From Candidatus Cloacimonadota bacterium (GTDB lineage Bacteria > Cloacimonadota > Cloacimonadia > Cloacimonadales > TCS61), in contig JAQICU010000188.1 of the NCBI GenBank assembly GCA_027858325.1, forward strand, positions 1 to 14,186: DNA of 14,186 nucleotides, in the 5' to 3' direction. The notes beneath the pieces are model-generated. The model did not search any database. It was given only the letters and a program-made list of their open reading frames with translations, and was not told the origin of the DNA. Shown in pieces: positions 7,028 to 13,928 of this stretch (position 1 is the stretch's first letter; each line of letters opens with the position of its first letter). Position numbers and translations under genes: made by a program.

Positions 7028-7732
7028 ATGAGTTTACACATCGAAGCAAAAAAGGGAGAGATCGCTGAAACCATACTTTTACCGGGAGATCCATTAAGAG
7101 CAAAATTCGTAGCAGAAAATTATCTGGAAGATGCAGTTTGTTACAATAAAGTCCGCAATATCTTTGGTTATACGGGAACATATAAAGGTAAAAAAATATC
7201 TGTTCAGGGAACCGGAATGGGAATTCCTTCAATGTCGATCTATGTGACTGAATTAATAAAAGATTACGGTGTAAAGAATCTTATAAGAATTGGTAGTTGT
7301 GGTGCTATTAAATCTGAAATAAATTTGAGAGATATAATTCTTGCCGAAGGTGCATCAACCGATTCTCAAACAAATAAACTTGTTTTTGGTGGAGCAGATT
7401 TTGCGGCTATTGCCAATTTTGAGTTACTGCTGAAAGCTTATAATATTATAAAAGAAAAGAAGATGCAAGTTCATGTTGGGAATGTACTTTCTTCGGATAT
7501 CTTCTATTCTGATGATCCGAATTTCTGGAAGATCTGGGCGAAATATGGCATACTTGGCATCGACATGGAAGCAACAGCATTGTACAGTATTGCTGCCAAA
7601 TATGGGGTGAATGCTCTTACAATTCTTACTGTAAGTGATCAAATTGTGCGTGGTGAAGCAACCACCAGTGAAGAGAGAGAAACAGGATTCTCTAAAATGA
7701 TAGAGATCGCTCTGGAAACAGTTACAAAATAG
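7028..7732 (+). CDS. deoD: Purine nucleoside phosphorylase, hexameric DeoD type
   Basis: Reversible phosphorolysis of purine (deoxy)nucleosides to base and (deoxy)ribose-1-phosphate in cytoplasmic purine salvage. The 234-residue length matches DeoD. Residues expected from the E. coli enzyme are present: H4, the phosphate-binding G20-D21 and R24 (LLPGDPLRA), R43, R87 in RIGSCGA, M180-E181 in GIDMEA, catalytic D204 in TVSDQ, and R217. Position 179 is Asp where E. coli has Glu, a conservative change. A very strong AAGGAGG (7016-7022) precedes the ATG. It follows polA by 126 bases on the same strand, with two repeat-like elements in the gap, so it may have its own promoter. The nearby genes show no purine-pathway link. 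Confidence 0.95.
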   Translation: MSLHIEAKKGEIAETILLPGDPLRAKFVAENYLEDAVCYNKVRNIFGYTGTYKGKKISVQGTGMGIPSMSIYVTELIKDYGVKNLIRIGSCGAIKSEINLRDIILAEGASTDSQTNKLVFGGADFAAIANFELLLKAYNIIKEKKMQVHVGNVLSSDIFYSDDPNFWKIWAKYGILGIDMEATALYSIAAKYGVNALTILTVSDQIVRGEATTSEERETGFSKMIEIALETVTK

Positions 7733-7737
7733 CAGGA

Positions 7738-7801
7738 AGAAAAATCTGTTTTTCTGAGGATAACTTTCAAAGGTAAACTACGAAGAATCTCAGATTTTTC
7801 T
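7738..7801. other. 11-bp perfect inverted repeat after deoD
   Basis: AGAAAAATCTG (7738-7748) is exactly complementary to CAGATTTTTCT (7791-7801), with 42 bases between. AGAAAAA (7738-7744) can instead pair locally with TTTTTCT (7749-7755). The right arm is followed by AATTATTTTTC. This may be a weak terminator for deoD with a large loop, or the remnant of an inserted element. The remaining intergenic DNA up to the SD at about 7911 holds nothing I recognise. Confidence 0.4.
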
Positions 7802-7918
7802 AATTATTTTTCTCCAATCTCATCACTAAACTATTTTCTAATTGACACTTAACTTTTGTTTTGCCAAATTCGACTTTGCTTAGAAACAAAAATTAGATGC
7901 AATCAAAACGGAGGAGTT

Positions 7919-10900
7919 ATGAGAAATGTACTGTTGCTATTAATAGTAATTTTCACATCAAATCTTTATGCTACAATAATCAACATCCCAGCAGATCAAC
8001 CAACAATACAAGAGGGAATTAATGTATCTGTTGATGGTGATACCGTTTTGGTGCAACCGGGAATATATTATGAAAACATAAATTATAATGTAAATAATAT
8101 TACAGTTACTTCCTTATTCTTAACAACTCAAGATTCGACGTATATTTCTCAAACAATAATTAATGGAAACCAGAATGGTAGTGTTGTGACATTTGAAAGT
8201 GGAGAAGATACTTTAGCTGTTTTATGCGGATTTACAATAACTAATGGAAATAATGAGATTGGCGGAGGTATTCTTTGCTTTAATTCCAGTCCAGGTTTGA
8301 GATATCTAATCGTGATAGAAAACACAGCATCTTATTCGGGAGGTGGAATCCGTTTTTCTAATTCTGGTTCCCTTTTAGTAGGAGTATCAATAACTGATAA
8401 TTTTGCTTATGAAGGAGCTGGTATTTATTGTTACAATTCTGAAATTAATATTTTGGATTCATTTGTATCAGGTAATATTGCAGATAGTTATGGAGGTGGA
8501 ATTAAATTCATAAATTCTGATCCGATTTTGGAAAACATAATAATTACTGATAATCATTCTAATTATGGTGGTGGTATTGACTGCGATGAATCAAGTCCCT
8601 ATCTACTAAATGCCTTAATATCCAACAATACATCAGATAGAGATGGTGGAGGGATCCATTGTTTTAACTCTTCAAGTCCAAATTTAAATAATGTAAATAT
8701 ATCATATAACTATGCCGAATATAACGGGGGTGGAATTAATTGTGGCAATAATTCTAATCCGAATTTATATAATGTCTCAATAGCAAATAATTATGTTGAT
8801 GGAAAAGGTGGAGGACTTTATTGTAGTAGTGGTTCTAATCCAACCTTGGAAAATGTTACTATCACTGACAATTATTCTGCAAGCCCTTATTGGGGTTACG
8901 GTGGCGGAATTTATTGCTCATATTCTAATTTGAATTTAGAGGAAGTAATTATCTCAGGGAACACTGCAATTAAAGGTGGCGGAATTTATTGTTATTTATA
9001 TTCTAATCCAAACTTAGTAAATGTAAATATTATAGATAATACTGCTACTGAGAAAGGAGGTGGAATATACTGCTATGCTAATTCTAGTATTATCTTAGAG
9101 AATGTAAAAGTAACAGGTAATTATGCAAATGAAATTGGCGGAGGTATTTTTTGTTTGGATAATTCTATGTTAAATTTCAATGAAGAAAATCGATGTAACA
9201 TTTATTTGAATAATATTTTGAGTAGTAGAGGTTTTGGTGTTGATATTAATGCTATTGATTGTGATAACATAGATGTTATTGTAGATACATTTACTGTTTT
9301 TTCCCCAACCGATTATTATGTATCACCAATTGATAATTTTACTTTTGATATTATATCGAGTATTCAAGATTCTCTCATTAATTCAGATCTATATGTAGCA
9401 GTCGATGGAGATGATTTGAATAGTGGAATCTCATCAGGTGATCCATTAAAGACAATCAGATGTGCATTATCAAAGATATATGCAGATAGTCTAAATCATA
9501 ATTCAATTATTTTATTACCAGGAATATATAGCTCCGAGACAAATGGGGAAGTATTTCCTTTAGAATGGAGTAACCATGTTTCATTAGAGGGGAATTTAGA
9601 GGAAGAAACAATATTGGATGCAAATGATTCGAATGGGATACTAAGATTTAACTATATAAGCGATGCCTTAGTTAAAAACATTATTCTTAGAAATGGTCAT
9701 GCATATCAAGGTGGTGGAATTTATTGTTATTATTCAAATCCAGATTTTGAGTACATTACATTAGTTAATAATTATGCTAGCATAGGTGGGGGAATTTATT
9801 GCGAAAATTCCAACCCTAGAATATCTAATATTGAACTAATTGATAATCTTGCTTATAATGAAGGTGGAGGAATTTATTGTCATTCTTCCAATCCGCTCTT
9901 AGAATTCGTTACAATAATAGGAAATACAGCTGATTCCGGAGGGGGAGGTTATTTCAATAATTCTAATCCAAGTTTAGAAGATGTAATAATCAATAGCAAT
10001 ATTGCTATTGGTGATGGTGGCGGGTTAATTTGTAATAGTGATTCTAACCCTGTCTTGTATAATGTTATAATATCAGGTAATTCTGCAAATTATTCAGGTG
10101 GTGGAATAGTGTGTATAGATAATTCTAATCCAGTTCTTCAAAATGTAGAACTATCGAGTAATTCTGTTTCAGGAATAAATGGAAAAGGGGGTGGTCTTTA
10201 CTGCGATGAGTCAAATCCAATTTTGACGAATGTGATAATAATAGATAATTCTGCTTACGGAGATGGAGGGAAAGGTGGTGGATTATATTGTGAAGGATCT
10301 AATCCAAGTTTAGTAAATGTAACGTTTACAGAAAATTTTGGTGAACATGATGCTGGGGCAATCCGTTGCAATGCATTCTCTTATCCAACTTTAATAAACT
10401 GTATTCTCTGGAATGATCTTCCTGAAGAGATTTATACTCAATCTGGATCAGTAACAGCAACCTTTTCAAATATTCAGGGAGGTTGGACAGGAGAAGGTAA
10501 TATAGGTGAAGATCCTTTATTTATAGGTTCCGGGGATTTCCCATTTTCATTATTAGTTGGTTCACCTTGTATCGATGCGGGTATTCCCGATACCACAGGC
10601 TTAAATCTACCTGAATTTGATCTTGCCGAAAATCCTCGGATTTTTGGAGGAAGAATTGATATGGGTGCTTATGAAAATCAAAATGTTGTAAGTACAGAGA
10701 ACTATTTAATTCCCGATACTATTTCACTTTACCAGAATCACCCAAACCCTTTCAACCCAACAACAACAATCAGCTTTTCCGTAACACAAACGTCCTCGTT
10801 TGTGAACATTGAAATATATAATGTAAAAGGACAAAAAGTAAAACAGCTTGTCAACGATCAGCTATCAGCAGGTCAGAATTCAGTTATTTGGAATGGAAAT

Positions 10901-10999
10901 GATGAATCGGGTAAACCAGTTGGTTCAGGTGTTTATCTGTATAAATTAAACGTGAATGGTAAAACAGAATCAGTTAAAAAGTGCTTGTTGTTGAAATGA
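7919..10999 (+). CDS. Secreted tandem beta-helix protein with T9SS/FlgD-type C-terminal domain
   Basis: A 1026-residue predicted surface or secreted protein. GGAGGAG directly precedes the ATG at 7919; the in-frame TTG at 7856 lacks an SD and would put 21 polar residues before the signal peptide. Signal peptide: residues 1-18 (cleavage after NLYA). IPADQPTIQEG opens the first right-handed parallel beta-helix, with about 12 coils of the form GGGIYC..S.P.L.NV.I..N.A (residues about 114-435). A second start segment (about 490-575, YVAVDGDDLNSGISSGDPLKTI, like DUF1565) leads into about nine more coils (597-815). The C-terminus (about 925-1026) is a FlgD-like Ig sorting domain with YQNHPNPFNPTTTISF, IYNVKGQKV and GSGVYLYKL, as used by type IX secretion cargo. 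Most coils carry Cys after GGG-x-x (18 of 21 by my count). Role probably adhesion or polysaccharide interaction, by family analogy. A strong terminator follows directly. Confidence 0.93.
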   Translation: MRNVLLLLIVIFTSNLYATIINIPADQPTIQEGINVSVDGDTVLVQPGIYYENINYNVNNITVTSLFLTTQDSTYISQTIINGNQNGSVVTFESGEDTLAVLCGFTITNGNNEIGGGILCFNSSPGLRYLIVIENTASYSGGGIRFSNSGSLLVGVSITDNFAYEGAGIYCYNSEINILDSFVSGNIADSYGGGIKFINSDPILENIIITDNHSNYGGGIDCDESSPYLLNALISNNTSDRDGGGIHCFNSSSPNLNNVNISYNYAEYNGGGINCGNNSNPNLYNVSIANNYVDGKGGGLYCSSGSNPTLENVTITDNYSASPYWGYGGGIYCSYSNLNLEEVIISGNTAIKGGGIYCYLYSNPNLVNVNIIDNTATEKGGGIYCYANSSIILENVKVTGNYANEIGGGIFCLDNSMLNFNEENRCNIYLNNILSSRGFGVDINAIDCDNIDVIVDTFTVFSPTDYYVSPIDNFTFDIISSIQDSLINSDLYVAVDGDDLNSGISSGDPLKTIRCALSKIYADSLNHNSIILLPGIYSSETNGEVFPLEWSNHVSLEGNLEEETILDANDSNGILRFNYISDALVKNIILRNGHAYQGGGIYCYYSNPDFEYITLVNNYASIGGGIYCENSNPRISNIELIDNLAYNEGGGIYCHSSNPLLEFVTIIGNTADSGGGGYFNNSNPSLEDVIINSNIAIGDGGGLICNSDSNPVLYNVIISGNSANYSGGGIVCIDNSNPVLQNVELSSNSVSGINGKGGGLYCDESNPILTNVIIIDNSAYGDGGKGGGLYCEGSNPSLVNVTFTENFGEHDAGAIRCNAFSYPTLINCILWNDLPEEIYTQSGSVTATFSNIQGGWTGEGNIGEDPLFIGSGDFPFSLLVGSPCIDAGIPDTTGLNLPEFDLAENPRIFGGRIDMGAYENQNVVSTENYLIPDTISLYQNHPNPFNPTTTISFSVTQTSSFVNIEIYNVKGQKVKQLVNDQLSAGQNSVIWNGNDESGKPVGSGVYLYKLNVNGKTESVKKCLLLK
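8255..10375 (+). repeat. Coding repeats: beta-helix coils
   Basis: About 21 degenerate repeats of roughly 75-100 bases, recognisable at DNA level by GGTGGTGGAATTTATTGT-like cores followed by TCTAATCC. They fall in two blocks (about 8255-9180 and 9705-10375) separated by a non-repeated segment that begins the second helix. Coil length varies by up to about ten residues. Confidence 0.85.
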
Positions 11000-11002
11000 A
11001 AA

Positions 11003-11025
11003 ATGCTGCGGAATTACCGCAGCAT
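11003..11025. terminator. Bidirectional intrinsic terminator
   Basis: A perfect nine-base stem ATGCTGCGG / CCGCAGCAT encloses the loop AATTA. On the plus strand AATTTTATTT follows; on the minus strand the tail reads TTTTTCATTTC. It starts four bases after the beta-helix gene stop and ends 32 bases before the stop of the convergent TPM gene, so it should end transcription from both sides. Confidence 0.92.
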
Positions 11026-11057
11026 AATTTTATTTAACTAATAAATTGTAGTTTATT

Positions 11058-11804
11058 TTACCAACCACCGGAAGCACCACCGCCACCGAAGCCGCCGCCG
11101 CCGCCGGAGAATCCGCCAAAACCTCCTCCGAATCCGCTGCCGCCTCTGCTACGACCTCCGCCCAGCATGCTCCCCAGGAACAAAGCTGTAAACAAACCAC
11201 CTCTTCTTCTACCCAGTCCACCAAAAATGATCATGAATAAGAAAATGATAAGTCCGAACGGAATCTGCTTACGCTTGCCAGCTTTTTGCTGTTGATTATA
11301 TTTTGCCAGTTGTTCATCGGTGATCTCAAATTCTTTTGTAACAAGACCGCTGATTGCCAACAGTCCGTTTGTGATCCCCCCAGCAAAATTTCCCTTTTTA
11401 AAACCGGGGACAATATAATTCCGAATTATATATCCGCTTTTTGCGTCGGTGATAATTGATTCGAGCCCATAGCCAACTTCAATGCGTATCTTCTTCTCAC
11501 TAAATGCGACAAGTAAAAGAACACCATTATCAAATTCTTTTTGACCCAGTTTCCATGCCTGTGCAACTCTAAGGGAATAATCCTCCAGATTTTCACCTTG
11601 TAATGAAGAGATAGTTAGTAAGGCAACCTGCGAGGATGTTTTCGTTTCTACATCTCTCAGTAATGCCTCCAATTTCTCTTCATCTTTAGAATTAATTATA
11701 CCGGCATAATCATTGACTGCACTTTTTAATTTGGGGACATCCAGAGAGAATAAAGCACTTACAGCAAAAATAAACAGGGTTGAAATTATTATTATCTTCC
11801 TCAT
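11058..11804 (-). CDS. TPM-domain (YgcG-like) exported protein with Gly-rich tail
   Basis: A 248-residue protein with signal peptide (residues 1-20), TPM domain (about 23-155) and a membrane helix (about 182-196), followed by an RRR-containing linker and an extremely glycine-rich tail ending GGGASGGW. Within the TPM domain DYAGIINSKDEEKL, SSQVALLTI, DNGVLLLVAFSEKKIRIEVGYGLE and YIVPGFKKGNFAGGI are typical. TPM proteins are linked to LemA and in some species to photosystem II repair or membrane integrity; the molecular activity in this clade is unknown. The ATG at 11804 follows GGAG and is one base after the stop of the upstream gene (11806), so translation is coupled; the earlier in-frame start at 11831 would overlap that gene. 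It is the last gene of the lemA operon. The tail is standard for the family. Confidence 0.9.
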   Translation of the reverse strand: MRKIIIISTLFIFAVSALFSLDVPKLKSAVNDYAGIINSKDEEKLEALLRDVETKTSSQVALLTISSLQGENLEDYSLRVAQAWKLGQKEFDNGVLLLVAFSEKKIRIEVGYGLESIITDAKSGYIIRNYIVPGFKKGNFAGGITNGLLAISGLVTKEFEITDEQLAKYNQQQKAGKRKQIPFGLIIFLFMIIFGGLGRRRGGLFTALFLGSMLGGGRSRGGSGFGGGFGGFSGGGGGFGGGGASGGW

Positions 11805-11805
11805 C

Positions 11806-12480
11806 TTATTTCTCCAGGATATCAATATCATCAGTTAGTTCATTCTTGTCATCAGATTGGATGGGGAAGTGCTCTGCCAGCAGATCTCCGCATTCATTTA
11901 TCGATTCTGTAAGATGTGAGGCAATATCCTTCTGCTTGATGCCTTTAATAATATTATCTACAATACTTTGCCATTTTTCTTTGGGGATATTTTCATTTAT
12001 TCCACTGTCTGCCAGTAGTTCAACTCTTCGCTCCAAAATTGAAATGAAGATCAATATTCCGGTTCTCTCTTTAGTATTATAAACCCCTGATTCCATAAAA
12101 TAACGGATAGCTCTTTCCTGAACCTTTTGCTGCCTTATCTTTCTGGGAACGATCAGTCGGTCGATGCTGGAAATATTCCCGATAAAATAGCTAAGAGTGA
12201 GCACAATGAAAGTAGAGAATCCGTAGAACATAACCAGGTAATTAACTGAATAATCCCAAAATTTTCCCTGTAATAATTGTTCAATACTACCGGTAAAGAA
12301 CATCATTATTACAAAATATACAAATCCTATTATTACTGCAAACATCAATTCATAGATCGCATAATTGTAACTCTCTTTAATCATGGCAGTGGCGATCTCA
12401 CCGGAAGTTTTACTCTCTGCTGTTTTTACTGCAGAGCCTATCTTTTTCATATCATCTTTACTTAATTTAAAACCTGACAT
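11806..12480 (-). CDS. TPM-domain membrane protein, short form
   Basis: A 224-residue protein without signal peptide. The start of a TPM fold is seen at residues 7-36 (SKDDMKKIGSAVKTAESKTSGEIATAMI); two membrane helices (about 43-63 and 80-101) are inserted, and the domain resumes with RAIRYFMESGVYNTKERTGILIFISILERRVELLADSGI (124-161) and EKWQSIVDNIIKGIKQKD. This split TPM form is often the second TPM protein in lemA operons. GGAGAA precedes the ATG at 12480. The C-terminal 20 residues are acidic. Located between lemA (after a 96-base gap filled by an inverted repeat) and the Gly-rich TPM gene (one-base gap). Function unknown; probably part of a LemA/TPM membrane complex (inference). Confidence 0.88.
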   Translation of the reverse strand: MSGFKLSKDDMKKIGSAVKTAESKTSGEIATAMIKESYNYAIYELMFAVIIGFVYFVIMMFFTGSIEQLLQGKFWDYSVNYLVMFYGFSTFIVLTLSYFIGNISSIDRLIVPRKIRQQKVQERAIRYFMESGVYNTKERTGILIFISILERRVELLADSGINENIPKEKWQSIVDNIIKGIKQKDIASHLTESINECGDLLAEHFPIQSDDKNELTDDIDILEK

Positions 12481-12498
12481 TTCAATTCTCCTTTATTT

Positions 12499-12565
12499 AA
12501 CACAGAGTCACTGAGTCACAGAGAAAAGACAAATAAATTACTCTGTGTCTTTGTGTCTCTGTGTT
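12499..12565. repeat. 25-bp inverted repeat built of CACAGAG words
   Basis: Left arm 12499-12523 and right arm 12541-12565 are complementary at 21 of 25 positions around a 17-base A/T-rich loop. Each arm is itself made of repeated CACAGAG/GTCAC words (left AACACAGAGTCACTGAG..., right CTCTGTGTCTTTGTG...). It occupies nearly the whole gap between lemA and the next gene and ends about six bases before that gene's SD. In RNA it would form a long, imperfect stem. No T-run follows. Confidence 0.8.
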
Positions 12566-12576
12566 TATTCTCTTTT

Positions 12577-13188
12577 TTAAAACTCTACTTTTGGAGCTTC
12601 CTCAGCACCTTCAGTTGATTTGAAATATTGTTTTTCATCGAAACCGAACATGTTTGCAAGAATAACTTTGGGGAAAATCTTGATGTAAGTATTGTAGAAT
12701 CTGGCAGCTTCGTTGAATCTTTTACGTTCAACAGCTATACGGTTTTCTGTCCCTTCCAGTTGATCTTGCAGAGCAAGGAAATTCTGATTTGCCTTAAGAT
12801 CGGGATATTTTTCCATCACAACCATCAATCTTTGCAATGCTCCACCCAAACTGCTTTGAGCTTGCTGGAATTTCTGGAACATGGCCGGATCGTTTAGGAC
12901 CTTTTCGGAAATATTAAAAGTTCCACCTGCTTTGGCACGAGCTTCCGTAACTGCTGTGAATGTTTCTTTTTCGTGTGCGGCATAACCTTTTACAGTATTA
13001 ACAAGATTCGGTATCAGGTCATATCTACGCTGATATACATTCTCAACCTGACTCCATTTTTCCTTAACACCTTCATCTAAACGAATCATATTGTTGTAAG
13101 TTCCAATTATGTTGGAAACAGTGATTATTAAAAGAAAAACCACTACACCGATTGCAATAAGACAACCTTTCTTTGCATTTTTACTCAT
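12577..13188 (-). CDS. lemA: LemA family membrane protein
   Basis: A 203-residue LemA protein: N-terminal basic segment and one membrane helix (about residues 9-29), then the conserved helical domain. Family hallmarks are YNNMIRLDEGVKEKWSQVENVYQRRYDLIPNLV-type segment (31-63), VKGYAAHEKETFTAVTEARAKA (66-87), KFQQAQSSLGGALQRLMVVMEKYPDLKANQNFLALQDQLEGTENRIAVERKRFNEAARFYNTYIKIFP in sequence (about 106-173), and ILANMFGFDEKQYF near the end. Length and layout are standard. LemA proteins are of unknown biochemical function and commonly neighbour TPM genes, as here. The ATG at 13188 follows AAGGGAG. Probably the first gene of the three-gene LemA-TPM-TPM set, though the GWxTD genes lie upstream on the same strand and could be co-transcribed. 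Confidence 0.97.
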   Translation of the reverse strand: MSKNAKKGCLIAIGVVVFLLIITVSNIIGTYNNMIRLDEGVKEKWSQVENVYQRRYDLIPNLVNTVKGYAAHEKETFTAVTEARAKAGGTFNISEKVLNDPAMFQKFQQAQSSLGGALQRLMVVMEKYPDLKANQNFLALQDQLEGTENRIAVERKRFNEAARFYNTYIKIFPKVILANMFGFDEKQYFKSTEGAEEAPKVEF

Positions 13189-13207
13189 TTTTTTCTCCCT
13201 TTTTTTT

Positions 13208-13314
13208 GCTCACGGATTTTCACAGATTTGGACGGATAAAAAACTAAAATTCATAATTCTATAAATCTAAACATTTTTTTCTCAATCCTTGTTTATCCGT
13301 GTCTATCTGTGAGC
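13208..13314. repeat. Inverted-repeat element with TCACGGAT/CACAGAT words
   Basis: GCTCAC (13208-13213) pairs with GTGAGC (13309-13314), and CGGATAAA (13233-13240) pairs with TTTATCCG (13292-13299); the left arm is ten bases longer than the right in between. The centre (13241-13291) is A/T-rich. The arms are made of near-repeats (CACGGATT, CACAGATT, GACGGATA). It fills most of the gap between the GWxTD gene and the lemA SD. Confidence 0.65.
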
Positions 13315-13333
13315 TAATCTTTAATAACTCCTT

Positions 13334-13927
13334 TTATTGTAATAATCCTTCATCAAAATCCGAGCCAAGATAATTTAACCAATCTGCCCATGAACCTTCA
13401 GTTTCATCACCATCACTGTAAATTAGCCGATAATCTCTACGTTGGTGCAGATCAATAAATAGATAGGTCTGAAAACTTGCTATTCGATATTTCCAGATTT
13501 GATACTCTTTCTGTGCAAATTTTGTACTTGAGCCAGTATTCAATTTCAATACTTCAAATGGTTTACCGTGTTTGATATAAATTCTACCAATATCTGTTTC
13601 CCAGCCTTTATCAAAATGCGAATAATGATCATTGCAATATTCAATTCTGGTTAATATTTCAAATAAGAACTCATTGCTTTCTGTTGCCGGATTCGGATCT
13701 TGTGCTTTCCAGAAAGCTGAGATGTATTTCCATTTGTTTTCTTCATCAAGTTTCTTATAATACTTCTTCTGATTTGGCGAAAGAAAATAACTAACAAGCT
13801 TATATTCATCTTTCAAATCATCAAAGACATGACCTTCTTTTTGGGGAAGTGGAACCGGATCAGCTGAAATACAAATAAACATTCCCAATAAAATTATTAT
13901 AAATAGTATTTTTTTCATCATACTCAT
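13334..13927 (-). CDS. GWxTD-domain exported protein
   Basis: A 197-residue protein with signal peptide (residues 1-21, cleavage probably after CISA) and a GWxTD domain. Diagnostic features: FWKAQDPNPATESNE (72-86), GWETD (108-112), IYIKHGKPFEV (116-126), YQIWKY (142-147), FIDLHQRRDYRLIYSDGDE (157-175). GWxTD proteins occur in FCB-group and related bacteria; their function is not established. The start at 13927 is set by GGAGG directly upstream, inside the stop region of the preceding gene; the longer in-frame version from 14044 would read through that gene in another frame and hide the signal peptide. One base separates the upstream stop from this ATG, so the two GWxTD genes are coupled. lemA follows after 145 bases. 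Confidence 0.9.
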   Translation of the reverse strand: MSMMKKILFIIILLGMFICISADPVPLPQKEGHVFDDLKDEYKLVSYFLSPNQKKYYKKLDEENKWKYISAFWKAQDPNPATESNEFLFEILTRIEYCNDHYSHFDKGWETDIGRIYIKHGKPFEVLKLNTGSSTKFAQKEYQIWKYRIASFQTYLFIDLHQRRDYRLIYSDGDETEGSWADWLNYLGSDFDEGLLQ

Positions 13928-13928
13928 T

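Noticed and set aside
7842..7870. TTGACA (7842-7847) as a -35 box for the beta-helix gene
   Set aside because: At the 17-base spacing the bases are CAAATT, not a credible -10, and no TAnnTTTG box is present, so I do not call a promoter.
8255..10375. Regularly spaced DNA repeats as a possible CRISPR or tandem-repeat array
   Set aside because: They lie in one open frame, are degenerate, and encode beta-helix coils.
11058..11160. Extreme glycine-rich, GC-rich 3' end of the TPM gene as an inserted or aberrant sequence
   Set aside because: Gly-rich tails ending in GGGASG-type residues are usual in YgcG-like TPM proteins.
11058..13188. LemA-TPM-TPM cluster as a new system
   Set aside because: This neighbourhood is widespread and already recognised, although its biochemical role is not known.
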